A stretch of 64,000 nt of DNA, taken from Streptomyces pyxinae. GTDB taxonomy: Bacteria > Actinomycetota > Actinomycetes > Streptomycetales > Streptomycetaceae. This document shows positions 17,028 through 24,976 of the stretch, piece after piece. Below the pieces are notes generated by a model. It did not search any database and was not told the DNA's origin. It was given only the letters and a program-made list of their open reading frames with translations. A program made the position numbers and the translations under genes. Location of the stretch: assembly GCF_024756275.1 (NCBI RefSeq), contig NZ_JANUGQ010000001.1, forward strand, positions 248,001 through 312,000. Reading direction: 5' to 3'. The first letter of the stretch is position 1. Each line of letters begins with the position of its first letter.

Positions 17028-17043
17028 CGGGCGCATGCGCCCG
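17028..17043. promoter_or_regulatory. 16-bp perfect palindrome upstream of the Uma2-family gene
   Basis: CGGGCGCATGCGCCCG is a perfect palindrome centred about 40 bp upstream of the Uma2 start. The position suits an operator; no binding protein can be named. Confidence 0.35.
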
Positions 17044-17224
17044 AACATCCCTAGAACGAGTGAACGACTGTGCGAGATTGACCGCGCCGCCGCCCACCGC
17101 GGTGAGCCACGGTGAGCCCCGCCGCGCCCGCGGCGCACCCGGCCGCACCGGACGGCAGACGCACCGGACCACAGCGGGCCGCGCCACCCGCAACGGGCCA
17201 CACGCCACCCGCAACGGACCGCAG

Positions 17225-17252
17225 GAGCGGGTCCTACCGGCGCGGCCCGCTC
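17225..17252 (-). terminator. Possible hairpin downstream of the ferritin-like gene
   Basis: Arms GAGCGGG and CCCGCTC with a 14-nt loop lie 31 bp past the ferritin-like stop. There is no T-run. Nearby are two copies, 21 bp apart, of GCCACCCGCAACGG (about 17183 and 17204). Confidence 0.3.
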
Positions 17253-17282
17253 CGCGGCTCATCCCCGGGCCCCGGGCCCCGC

Positions 17283-18392
17283 TCACTCCTCCGCGCCGCC
17301 CGCGGCGATCGCGGCCTGGACCTCGGCCACCCGGGCGGCCTCCTCCTCGGCGAAGCGGGCCCGGTCGAGTTCCTCGGCGACCTCCTCGTCCTGGGACATC
17401 AGCAGGTCCAGGTTGGAGTCGCCGAGGTCGAAGACGCCCATGTCCAGATAGGCCTTCTGGAGCCGCTCGCCCCAGAGCCCGATGTCCTTGACGCAGGGCA
17501 CGATCCGGCTGAACAGCAGCTTCCGGAAGAGGTGCAGGAACTCGGACTGCTCGCTGTACTCCGCCGCCTCCCGCTTCGAGATGCCGAAGTTCTCCAGCAC
17601 CTCCACCCCGCGCAGCCGGTCGCGCATCAGATAGCAGCCCTCGATGACGAACTCCTCGCGCTCCCGGAGTTCGGCGTCGGTGAGCTGCTTGTAGTAGTCC
17701 CGCAGCGCCATCCGGCCGAAGGCCACGTGCCGGGCCTCGTCCTGCATCACATAGGCCAGGATCTGCTTGGGCAGCGGCTTGTCGGTGCTGTCCCGGATCA
17801 TGCCGAAGGCGGCCAGCGCCAGGCCCTCGATGAGCACCTGCATGCCCAGATAGGGCATGTCCCAGCGGGAGTCGCGCAGGGTGTCGCCCAGCAGTCCCTG
17901 GAGGTTGTCGTTGATCGGGTAGAGCATCCCGATCTTCTCGTGCAGGAACCGCCCGTAGATCTCCGCGTGCCGGGCCTCGTCCATGGTCTGGGTCGCGGAG
18001 TAGAACTTGGCGTCCAGGTCCGGGGCGGACTCCACGATCCGCGCCGCGCAGACCATGGCGCCCTGCTCGCCGTGGAGGAACTGGCTGAACTGCCAGGCGG
18101 TGTAGTGCTTCCGCAGCTCGCCCTTGTCCTTCTCGGTGAGCCGGGCCCAGTGCGGGGTGCCGTACAGCGTCAGCGCCTCGTCCGGGGTGCCGAGCGCGTC
18201 GTACGGGTCCACCTCCAGGTCCCAGTCGATGCGCTTGGCGCCGTCCCACTGCTTGTCCTTGCCCTTCTGGTAGAGCGCCAGCAGCCGGTCACGCCCTCCG
18301 TCGTACTCCCAGCCGAAGCGCGCCGCGCCGCTCGCCGGCACCTGCCAGACGGGCTCTCCGGGGTCCTTGGTGTACAGGTCACGCGTCGACAC
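17283..18392 (-). CDS. Ferritin-like diiron protein
   Basis: A 369-residue four-helix-bundle protein with a complete paired diiron site: E109 (HGEQG), E139/H142 (DEARH), E189 (LIEGLAL) and E219/H222 (DEARH). The two ExxH repeats identify a ferritin-like/ribonucleotide-reductase-like oxidase or oxygenase rather than iron storage, and the length exceeds ferritins. The C-terminus is acidic and Ala-rich. The GTG at 18392 follows GAAGGAG with 8-nt spacing. It is divergent from an AurF-like diiron gene across a 168-bp region with a strong inverted repeat. The substrate is unknown; fatty-acid or amine oxidation are the family's usual themes. Confidence 0.85.
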   Translation of the reverse strand: MSTRDLYTKDPGEPVWQVPASGAARFGWEYDGGRDRLLALYQKGKDKQWDGAKRIDWDLEVDPYDALGTPDEALTLYGTPHWARLTEKDKGELRKHYTAWQFSQFLHGEQGAMVCAARIVESAPDLDAKFYSATQTMDEARHAEIYGRFLHEKIGMLYPINDNLQGLLGDTLRDSRWDMPYLGMQVLIEGLALAAFGMIRDSTDKPLPKQILAYVMQDEARHVAFGRMALRDYYKQLTDAELREREEFVIEGCYLMRDRLRGVEVLENFGISKREAAEYSEQSEFLHLFRKLLFSRIVPCVKDIGLWGERLQKAYLDMGVFDLGDSNLDLLMSQDEEVAEELDRARFAEEEAARVAEVQAAIAAGGAEE

Positions 18393-18449
18393 TGACGGCT
18401 CCTTCGCGTCCGGCACGCCCGCTCCCTCGCGGGTCCTTCGCAGGCTCAC

Positions 18450-18475
18450 ACTTGTTGGACACCGGGTCAACAAGT
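18450..18475. promoter_or_regulatory. Inverted repeat, candidate TetR operator between two diiron genes
   Basis: Perfect 8-bp arms ACTTGTTG and CAACAAGT are separated by GACACCGGGT, 26 bp in all. It lies 58 bp upstream of the ferritin-like start and 86 bp upstream of the AurF-like start. A shorter related element, CTTG-CTGA-CAAG, follows at about 18498-18509. The TetR gene sits just beyond the AurF-like gene, so this is the obvious candidate site. Confidence 0.6.
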
Positions 18476-18488
18476 AGCGCACAGGGGA

Positions 18489-18520
18489 TTGACGGCCTTG
18501 CTGACAAGCAGTCTCATAAG
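18489..18520 (+). promoter_or_regulatory. Candidate promoter for the AurF-like gene
   Basis: TTGACG at 18489-18494 is followed about 18-20 bp later by TCATAAG (18514-18520), reading toward the AurF-like gene 40 bp downstream. The short CTTG/CAAG element lies between the two boxes, where a repressor would block polymerase. Confidence 0.4.
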
Positions 18521-18560
18521 GGGTGACCGCTGGTAACCCGACCACGAGGTGCTCTCCGCC

Positions 18561-19499
18561 ATGACGATCGCGACCGAACCCGGGACCCGCCTCCTCCGCG
18601 ACGCACTGGGCCCGCTCCGGGATCGCGAGCAGGTCGCCGAGCGCCTGCTCGAGTCCTCGGCCAAGCACTCCTTCGACCCCGACAAGGACCTGGACTGGGA
18701 CGCGCCCGCCGAGGAGGGCAAGTGGTTCTGGCCGCCGGAGCTGGTCTCGCTCTACGACACCCCGCTGTGGCGGAGGATGTCCGAGGAACAGCGGATGGAG
18801 CTCGCCCGGCACGAGGCGGCCTCGCTCGCCTCGCTGGGCATCTGGTTCGAGATCATCCTGATGCAGCTGCTGATCCGGCACATCTACGACCGGTCGGTCA
18901 CCAGCAACCATGTCCGCTACGCCCTCACCGAGATCGCGGACGAGTGCCGGCACTCGATGATGTTCGCCAGGATGATCAAGAAGGGTGGCGCGCCCACCTA
19001 TCCGGTGCCCAGGCTCTACCACAACATGGCGCGGCTGCTGAAGACCGTCTCCACCACCCCCGGCTCCTTCGCCGCCACCCTGCTCGGCGAGGAGATACTC
19101 GACTGGATGCAGCGCCTCACGTTCCCGGACGAGCGGGTGCAGACCCTGATCCGGGGCGTCACCCGGATCCATGTCGTGGAGGAGGCGCGCCACGTCCGGT
19201 ACGCCCGGGAGGAGTTGCGGCGCCAGATGGTCACCGCGCCGCGCTGGGAGCGGGAGCTCACCCGGCTCAGCTGCGGGGAGGCGGCCCGGGTCTTCTCCAT
19301 CTGCTTCGTCAACCCGGCGGTCTACGAGAACGTCGGCCTGGACCGGCGGGAGGCGGTGGGCCAGGTGAAGGCCAGCGGGCACCGCGCCGAGGTCATGCGG
19401 TCCGGTGCCGGGCGGCTCACCGACTTCCTGGACGACATCGGCGTGCTGCGGGGCCCGGGGCGGCGGCTGTGGCAGAGTTCCGGGCTCCTCGCCCGGTGA
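18561..19499 (+). CDS. AurF-like diiron oxygenase
   Basis: A 312-residue protein of the AurF (p-aminobenzoate N-oxygenase) diiron family. Likely ligands are E98 (FEIIL), E128/H131 (DECRH), the LLGEE helix near 177-178, and E208/H211 (EEARH) with HVRY after it. Characterised relatives oxidise aryl-amines to nitro groups or hydroxylate bound substrates; nothing here fixes the substrate. The ATG at 18561 is preferred; GTG 18549 would overlap the likely ribosome site GAGGTG. It is divergent from the ferritin-like gene and followed by a TetR gene 179 bp downstream on the same strand. Confidence 0.82.
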   Translation: MTIATEPGTRLLRDALGPLRDREQVAERLLESSAKHSFDPDKDLDWDAPAEEGKWFWPPELVSLYDTPLWRRMSEEQRMELARHEAASLASLGIWFEIILMQLLIRHIYDRSVTSNHVRYALTEIADECRHSMMFARMIKKGGAPTYPVPRLYHNMARLLKTVSTTPGSFAATLLGEEILDWMQRLTFPDERVQTLIRGVTRIHVVEEARHVRYAREELRRQMVTAPRWERELTRLSCGEAARVFSICFVNPAVYENVGLDRREAVGQVKASGHRAEVMRSGAGRLTDFLDDIGVLRGPGRRLWQSSGLLAR

Positions 19500-19678
19500 G
19501 CCCGGTGACCCCGGCCGGGCCCGGGACCGGGCACCGCCACGGGCCGAGCGGGCCGGCGGAGCGGGTGCGCCGGGGCCCGAGGGGAGCGGGCGGTTCCGGG
19601 GGCGGGTGGGCCGGTCCGTTCCGACCTGGTTCGCGTACCGGGGACTGCCGTTCGGAGCCGGGGAGTTACGCTGCGGGC

Positions 19679-20401
19679 ATGACCGCTGCCGCCACGCCCT
19701 CCTACCGACGGCTCAGCGTGGAGGAGCGCCGCGCGCAGCTCCTCGGCGCCGCCCTGTCGCTCTTCGCGCACCGGGCTCCGGCGGACGTCTCGCTGGACGA
19801 CGTGGCCGAGGCCGCCGGGGTCTCGCGCCCGCTGGTGTACCGCTACTTCCCCGGCGGCAAGCAGCAGCTCTACGAGGCCGCGCTGCGCTCGGCCGCCGAC
19901 GACCTGGAGCTGTGCTTCGCCGAACCGGCCGCGGGCCCGCCGACCGAGCGGCTCGCCCGGGTGCTCGACCGCTATCTGAGCTTCGTGGACGAGCACGACG
20001 CCGGGTTCAGCGCCCTGCTCCAGGGCGGCAGCGTGGCCGAGACCTCCCGCACCGTCGCCGTGGTGGACGGGGTGCGCCGGGCCGCCGCCGAACAGATCCT
20101 GCTCCACCTGGGCGTGCCCGAGCCGGGCCGCCGGCTGCGGATGATGGTGCGCACCTGGATCGCGGCGGTGGAGGCGGCCTCGCTCATCTGGCTGGACGAG
20201 GGGAAGCAGCCCCCCGCCGACGAACTGCGCGGCTGGCTGGTCGACCATCTGGTGGCGCTGCTGACCGCCACCGCCGCGACCGACGAGCAGACCGCCGGGG
20301 TGGTCGCCGCGCTGCTGGCCCAGGAGACGACGGGCGGCCCGGTCGGCACCCTGGCCCGCCGGGCCCTGCCCGTCGTGGGCGGGGCCGGCCACCTGCTGTG
20401 A
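19679..20401 (+). CDS. TetR-family transcriptional regulator
   Basis: 240 residues. The N-terminal helix-turn-helix is clear: RRAQLLGAALSLFA, then VSLDDVAEAAGVSRPLVYRYF. The C-terminal ligand domain is all-helical and unassigned (SFVDEHDAGFSALLQGGS, RTWIAAVEAASLIW). It probably represses the divergent diiron genes through the inverted repeat at 18450-18475. The ATG at 19679 is the first codon before the conserved domain; GGGAG lies about 13 nt upstream, a long spacing. Confidence 0.9.
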   Translation: MTAAATPSYRRLSVEERRAQLLGAALSLFAHRAPADVSLDDVAEAAGVSRPLVYRYFPGGKQQLYEAALRSAADDLELCFAEPAAGPPTERLARVLDRYLSFVDEHDAGFSALLQGGSVAETSRTVAVVDGVRRAAAEQILLHLGVPEPGRRLRMMVRTWIAAVEAASLIWLDEGKQPPADELRGWLVDHLVALLTATAATDEQTAGVVAALLAQETTGGPVGTLARRALPVVGGAGHLL

Positions 20402-20411
20402 CACTGGGGGC

Positions 20412-20699
20412 GTGCGAAGCGAGAACACCCCCTTCAGGGGCGGCCCCCTGGACGGCCGGACCCTGCCGGTACTGACCGGCCTCACCGGCCATCCGCCCAC
20501 GTGGTACCAGGTGCCCGTCCCGGACGACGCCGGCGGGCCGCCGACCGTGTACGCCTACCGCCGGGTGCCGTCCGGATACACCAGACGGCTCGGCCTGCGG
20601 CGGGGCTGGGTCTACGAGTACGCCCCCGGCGGCAAGGAGCGCCGGGAGCTCCGCTGGCCGTGGTCGAAGCCGAAGCCGAAGCCGCCCGGGAGCCCCTGA
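20412..20699 (+). CDS. Small conserved hypothetical protein
   Basis: 95 residues starting at a GTG 10 bp after the TetR stop, so probably co-transcribed. Features: RSENTPFRGGPLDGRTLPV, then PPTVYAYRRVPSGYTRRLGLRRGWVYEY, and a basic Pro/Lys tail (WSKPKPKPPG). The GGPLDG opening is common in small Streptomyces proteins of unknown function. No membrane segment or signal peptide. I cannot assign a role. Confidence 0.6.
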   Translation: MRSENTPFRGGPLDGRTLPVLTGLTGHPPTWYQVPVPDDAGGPPTVYAYRRVPSGYTRRLGLRRGWVYEYAPGGKERRELRWPWSKPKPKPPGSP

Positions 20700-20801
20700 C
20701 CACCCCGCGCCCAGCCCCGTCCCCGCCGCCGCCGCTCCGGAACCGCCCGGACGGATGACGGCTGTGGGCCGAACCGCCTAGTCATGCGTTAGTCGTACGA
20801 T

Positions 20802-20828
20802 CCTCCGCCGTATCCATTCCGGCGGAGG
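20802..20828 (+). promoter_or_regulatory. Hairpin sequestering the ribosome site of the NlpC/P60 gene
   Basis: Perfect 9-bp arms CCTCCGCCG (20802-20810) and CGGCGGAGG (20820-20828) enclose a 9-nt loop. The right arm contains the GGAGG ribosome site (20824-20828) of the gene starting at 20836. Folded mRNA would hide the Shine-Dalgarno completely, which suggests translational control. Confidence 0.55.
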
Positions 20829-20835
20829 TGATGGG

Positions 20836-22239
20836 GTGTCAGAACCACTGCCGCGATCGTCCCGTACGCCCGCCGGACCCGCCGCGCCCGCGTCCGTCCG
20901 CCGGTCCGGGCACACTTTCGTCCGCGCCGCTCTCTGTACGGCGGTGCTGGCCGCCGCCCTGCCGCTGGCCCCGGTCGCCTCGGCGGCCCCCGCGCCCGAG
21001 CCGGACACCCCGGTCGTCGAGATCGAGGTACCGGAGCACACGAGTCCGGTGGCGGAGACCGGGAGTCCGGTGCCTCCGGTGCCTCCGGTGCCGGAGAGCG
21101 GCGGCCCGGCCGGTGACCCCACCGGGCCGCCCGGCGCCACCGGGGGCGCCGTCCCGGATCCCGCCCCGGGGCCCCCGGCCGCCGGGGCGCCGGCCTCCCC
21201 CGTCGAGGCTCCGGCCTCCCCGGTGGCGGCCCTGCTGACCCGGCTGCGGGCGCTCTACCAGGCGGCCGAGGAGGCGACGGAGACGTACAACGCCGCCGAG
21301 GAGGCGCTGCGGAGGCAGACCATCGAGACCCGGCGGCTCGGCGGCGACCTGGGCCGCACCCGGGACGCCCTGACCCGCGCCCGGGACGAGGCGGGGCGGC
21401 TGGCGCGGGCCCAGTACCAGGGGCGGCTCGGCTTCTCCCCCGCCCTTCAGCTGCTGCTGGCCCGGGACCCGGACCACGCCCTGGACCAGAACCACCTGGT
21501 CCGCAAGGCGGCGCGGGAACAGGCGCTCACCGTGGCCCGGCTGGAGCGCGGCGAGCGGCGGGCCGACCTGCTGGCGACCGCCGCCGGGCGGGCCCTGACC
21601 CGGGAACGGCAGCTGGCGGCCCGGCAGCGGCAGGCCCGGGACACCGTGCGGGCCCGGCTGAAGGCGGTCGAGGTGGTGCTCGCGGGCCTCTCCCCCGGTC
21701 AGGCGGGCGAGCTGGCCGACCTGGAGCGGGCCGAGACGGCCGGCGCCCAGCGCGATCTGCTGGCCGGCGGCGAGCTGGACGGCTCCCGCACCCCGTCCCG
21801 CCAGGGTGACCGGGCGGTGGCGTACGCGGTGGACCAGCTCGGCAAGCCGTACGTCTGGGGCGCCGAGGGCCCGGAGTCGTACGACTGCTCGGGACTCACC
21901 TCGGGGGCCTGGGCGGCGGCCGGCCGGCCCATTCCGCGCACCAGCCAGGAGCAGTGGCGCACCCTGCCGAAGGTGCCGCTGCGCGCACTGCGCCCCGGTG
22001 ACCTGGTGGTCTACTTCCCCAGGGCCACCCATGTGGCGCTCTATCTGGGCGAGGGCCTGGTGATCCAGGCCCCGCGTCCGGGCGGCCGGGTCAAGGTCTC
22101 CCCGCTCGCCGCCAACCCGCTGCTCGGAGCCGTACGCCCGGACCCGGCGGCCGCGCCCCTCGCCGCGTACACCCCGCCGGAGCTCCCCGCGGGGGCGGCG
22201 GACGGCTCCGACCAGGGATACGACCGGGGCCGGGGGTAG
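20836..22239 (+). CDS. Secreted NlpC/P60 (C40) peptidoglycan hydrolase
   Basis: 467 residues. A signal peptide (about 22-53, ending PVASAAPA) is followed by a Pro/Gly/Ala linker, a coiled coil (about 130-310, rich in RTRDALTRARDEAGRLARAQ-type heptads) and a C-terminal NlpC/P60 domain. The domain shows YVWGAEGPESYDCSGLT with the catalytic Cys and RATHVALYLG with the catalytic His. This is the RipA-like layout of endopeptidases that cut peptidoglycan stem peptides during growth or spore germination, the coiled coil probably serving self-inhibition or localisation. The GTG start has GGAGG 7 nt upstream, buried in a perfect hairpin. Confidence 0.93.
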   Translation: MSEPLPRSSRTPAGPAAPASVRRSGHTFVRAALCTAVLAAALPLAPVASAAPAPEPDTPVVEIEVPEHTSPVAETGSPVPPVPPVPESGGPAGDPTGPPGATGGAVPDPAPGPPAAGAPASPVEAPASPVAALLTRLRALYQAAEEATETYNAAEEALRRQTIETRRLGGDLGRTRDALTRARDEAGRLARAQYQGRLGFSPALQLLLARDPDHALDQNHLVRKAAREQALTVARLERGERRADLLATAAGRALTRERQLAARQRQARDTVRARLKAVEVVLAGLSPGQAGELADLERAETAGAQRDLLAGGELDGSRTPSRQGDRAVAYAVDQLGKPYVWGAEGPESYDCSGLTSGAWAAAGRPIPRTSQEQWRTLPKVPLRALRPGDLVVYFPRATHVALYLGEGLVIQAPRPGGRVKVSPLAANPLLGAVRPDPAAAPLAAYTPPELPAGAADGSDQGYDRGRG

Positions 22240-22241
22240 GC

Positions 22242-22327
22242 CCCGGGCGCCGGCCGACCACACCCCGAAGCCCCGGGACTGGCCCCCGGGCGCCCGGCCG
22301 ACGTCGTCCGAAGCCCCGGGCCGGTCC
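22242..22327. repeat. 43-bp direct repeat, two copies
   Basis: Two imperfect copies about 43 bp apart: CCCGGGCGCC(C)GGCCGAC followed by CCGAAGCCCCGGG (the latter at 22265 and 22308). The repeat lies between convergent genes and is followed by a hairpin. Confidence 0.6.
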
Positions 22328-22378
22328 CGGGCGCCGACGCCCCGGCGGTCCGGGCCCCGGACCGAGCGGGGCCCGGGC

Positions 22379-22405
22379 CCGGGGCCGGGAAAGGCCCGGC
22401 CCCGG
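22379..22405. terminator. Hairpin between convergent genes
   Basis: Perfect 11-bp arms CCGGGGCCGGG and CCCGGCCCCGG around AAAGG. It lies between the NlpC/P60 stop (22239) and the monooxygenase stop (22422), so it may terminate both transcripts. No T-run, as is common in Streptomyces. Confidence 0.55.
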
Positions 22406-22421
22406 CCCGCACCGTCCCGGC

Positions 22422-23657
22422 CTACGCCGTCCCGGCCGAGGCCAGATAGCCGGCGGCCTTGTCGGGGTCGTAGAAGAAGTTCTCGAAGTCCGCCGGGTCG
22501 TCGAAGCCGTTGGCGAAGCGGTCGGCCACCGGGGGCAGCTCGCCCGCCGCGCCGATCAGGTTCAGGACGTGCTCCGGCGGCGGGGCGAGCATGGCGTTGG
22601 TCCACTTGGTGACATGCCGGGCGGTCTCCCAGTAGCGGTCGAAGGTGGCCCGCATCCACGCCTCGTCGAACGGCCGGTCGCCGTGGGCCGTGATCGAGTC
22701 GAGGTAGGAGGCCGCGCACTTGGCCGCCGAGTTGGCACCCTGGCCGGTGATCGGGTCGTTGGCGACCACCACGTCCGCGACGCCCAGCACCAGTCCGCCG
22801 CCGGGCAGCCGGCCGACCGGGTTGCGGACGGTGGGGGCGTAGCGCCCGGCCAGCGTGGCGTGGGCGTCGGTCAGCTCGACCTTGGTGGCCCGGGCGTACT
22901 CCCAGGGCGTGAACCGCTCCATCAGCTCCAGGGTGAGCGCCAGGTGCTCGGAGGGATCGCGGACGCCCTTGAACACATCGAGCGGCCCGCCCGGGACGCC
23001 CTCCCAGAAGAGGATGTCGGCCCGGCCGCTCAGGGTGTACGTGGGCATCACGAACAACTCGCCCGCGCCCGGCACCAGGTTGCAGCGGACCGCGTCGGTG
23101 TCCGGGTGCTCGGGGCGCGGCCCGAGGCCGTGCACATAGGCGACGGCCAGCGCGCGCTGCGGCTCGGCGTACGGCGAACGCGCCGCGTCCCGGCCGAACA
23201 TCGAGACCAGCTCACCCTTGCCCGCCGCGACCAGCACCAGGTCGTAGGTGCGGGAGAAGTAGTCCAGGTCGGAGACGGCCGCGCCGTGGATCACCAACTG
23301 GCCACCGCGCTGGGCGAAGGTCTCCATCCAGCCGGCCATCTTCAGCCGCTGGTCGACGGATTGGGCGTACCCGTCCAGCCTGCCCAGCCAGTCCACCGCG
23401 CGCCCGCCGTCGGGGCCGGTGACCGAGACGCCCAGGCCCTCGATGCGCGGGGCCCGGTCCTCCCAGAAGTTGAGGCCGAGGTCCCGCTCGTGCTGGAGCG
23501 CGGTGTGGAACATGCACTGGGTGGACATGACCCGGCCGGACCGGATCTCGTCCGCCGTGCGGTTCGACATCAGGGTGACCTCGTACCCCTGGGCCTGGAG
23601 GCCGAGGGCGAGCTGAAGACCGGACTGGCCGGCACCGACTATCAGTATTCTGCGCAT
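22422..23657 (-). CDS. Styrene/indole monooxygenase-like FAD enzyme
   Basis: A 411-residue flavoprotein of the StyA type. The N-terminal Rossmann motif is RRILIVGAGQSGLQLALGL (GxGxxG), and VADVVVANDPITGQGANSAAKCA carries the FAD-binding DP-x-x-G-Q-G pattern. Class E monooxygenases use FADH2 from a separate reductase (StyB) to epoxidise or S-oxidise aromatic substrates; no reductase gene is adjacent. It is the last gene after the conservon, 97 bp past the GTPase gene on the same strand. Conservons are often followed by an oxidative enzyme (commonly a P450), so functional linkage is plausible. Confidence 0.88.
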   Translation of the reverse strand: MRRILIVGAGQSGLQLALGLQAQGYEVTLMSNRTADEIRSGRVMSTQCMFHTALQHERDLGLNFWEDRAPRIEGLGVSVTGPDGGRAVDWLGRLDGYAQSVDQRLKMAGWMETFAQRGGQLVIHGAAVSDLDYFSRTYDLVLVAAGKGELVSMFGRDAARSPYAEPQRALAVAYVHGLGPRPEHPDTDAVRCNLVPGAGELFVMPTYTLSGRADILFWEGVPGGPLDVFKGVRDPSEHLALTLELMERFTPWEYARATKVELTDAHATLAGRYAPTVRNPVGRLPGGGLVLGVADVVVANDPITGQGANSAAKCAASYLDSITAHGDRPFDEAWMRATFDRYWETARHVTKWTNAMLAPPPEHVLNLIGAAGELPPVADRFANGFDDPADFENFFYDPDKAAGYLASAGTA

Positions 23658-23754
23658 CGGTTCTGCGTCTTCTCCGCGGTACGTGCGTACGTTCGTACGG
23701 TGTGCAGGTGGCCCGAGCGGTCCCGGCCGCCCCGCGCCGGGGGCGGCGCCGGGG

Positions 23755-24585
23755 TTACTCGGGGGTGGTCTCCAGGGCGCGGGCGACCAGCGCGAGCAGG
23801 GTCTCGATGACGGTGAACCGCTTGCGGGCGTCCATGACGACGATCGGCACCTCCGCCGGGACGGTCAGCGCGTCGCGCACGTCCTCGGCGTCGAACCGCT
23901 CGGTGCCCTCGAAGTGGTTGACGGCCACGATGTACGGCAGCCCGCAGCTCTCGAAGTAGTCCAGCGCCGGGAAGCAGTCGGTCAGCCGCCGGGTGTCGGC
24001 CATGACTATCGCCCCGATGGCGCCGCGCACCAGGTCGTCCCACATGAACCAGAAGCGCTGCTGGCCGGGGGTGCCGAAGACATAGAGCACCAGGTCGTCG
24101 TCGAGCGTGATCCGCCCGAAGTCCATCGCGACCGTGGTGGTGAGCTTCTCCGGGGTGGCGGAGAGGTCGTCGGTCTCCTCGCTCGCCCGGGTCATCAGCG
24201 CCTCGGTGCGCAGCGGGGTGATCTCGGAGACCGCGCCGACGAAGGTGGTCTTGCCGACGCCGAATCCGCCCGCCACCACCACCTTGGTGGCGATCGGCGC
24301 CCGGGTGTGGTCCAGCTGCCAGGACTGCGGCGACTCCTCGGGATCGAGGAAGGGGTTGGCCGCCTCGGCCGCCTCCCCGCCGGGCCCCGGGGCCGTGGTT
24401 CCCGGGCCCGTGGTTCCCGCCCCGGTCGCGTCCGGGCCGGTGGTGTCCGGTCCGGCGGTACCGGGCGGGGCGCCGTCGGGCGCGGCCGGGTCCGTGCCGG
24501 GTTCGGTCAGCGGCGCGGTCGTGGTGGCCCCGGTGGACCGGACGCGCACCCCTCCGGAGACCTCTTCAGAGACGGCGGAGTCCAC
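23755..24585 (-). CDS. cvnD: Conservon GTPase (CvnD-type)
   Basis: A 276-residue small GTP-binding protein. The P-loop GGFGVGKTT is at 106-114, the switch-like segment is MDFGRITL...VLYVFGTPGQQRFWF, and VAVNHFEG stands in for the NKxD region. The first 90 residues are an unusually long Thr/Pro/Gly/Ala-rich tail; typical members are near 190-200 residues. Family members act downstream of the CvnA sensor with CvnB and CvnC, in a membrane-bound complex compared to G-protein signalling. The GTG start overlaps the end of cvnC by 20 bp. Confidence 0.92.
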   Translation of the reverse strand: MDSAVSEEVSGGVRVRSTGATTTAPLTEPGTDPAAPDGAPPGTAGPDTTGPDATGAGTTGPGTTAPGPGGEAAEAANPFLDPEESPQSWQLDHTRAPIATKVVVAGGFGVGKTTFVGAVSEITPLRTEALMTRASEETDDLSATPEKLTTTVAMDFGRITLDDDLVLYVFGTPGQQRFWFMWDDLVRGAIGAIVMADTRRLTDCFPALDYFESCGLPYIVAVNHFEGTERFDAEDVRDALTVPAEVPIVVMDARKRFTVIETLLALVARALETTPE

Positions 24586-24976
24586 TGAGCACCCTTTCGA
24601 GCAGCGCGCGGTCGGGCTGGCCGGTGGCGTGACCGGTGCCGTACACGCGGATCTTTCCCTGGTCGGCCAGGTCGCTGAGCAGCACCCTGACGACCCCCAA
24701 CGGCATCTTGAGCAGTGCGGAGATCTCGGCGACCGTACGCATCCGGCGGCAGATCTCCACGATGGCCCGCATCTCGGGCATGACGCGCGGCCCGGGGCCG
24801 CCGTTCGTCAGTTGCTTGCGCTCCTCCGGCGCCTCCAGCGCGGCGACGAAGGTCTCCACCAGCAGCACGTGCCCGAACCGGGTCCGGCCGCCGGTGAGTG
24901 AGTAGGGACGGACCCGGGCGGGTCGCCGTCCCTCGCCCCGGACCGGGAGCTTCCCGGCGGAGGCGGCGGCCGTCAC
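24566..24976 (-). CDS. cvnC: Conservon DUF742 protein (CvnC-type)
   Basis: 136 residues matching DUF742: VRPYSLTGGRTR near the start, then EICRRMRTVAEISALLKMPLGVVRVLLSDLADQGKIRVY, a winged-helix-like segment. CvnC proteins are part of the conservon signalling complex; the exact role is not settled. The GTG at 24976 overlaps the cvnB stop (GTGA), giving translational coupling. The frame is open far upstream only because of base composition. Confidence 0.92.
   Translation of the reverse strand: MTAAASAGKLPVRGEGRRPARVRPYSLTGGRTRFGHVLLVETFVAALEAPEERKQLTNGGPGPRVMPEMRAIVEICRRMRTVAEISALLKMPLGVVRVLLSDLADQGKIRVYGTGHATGQPDRALLERVLSGLRRL

Noticed and set aside
20700..20835. ydaO-type c-di-AMP riboswitch upstream of the NlpC/P60 gene
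   Set aside because: The leader is too short and lacks the conserved elements; only the simple hairpin over the ribosome site is present.
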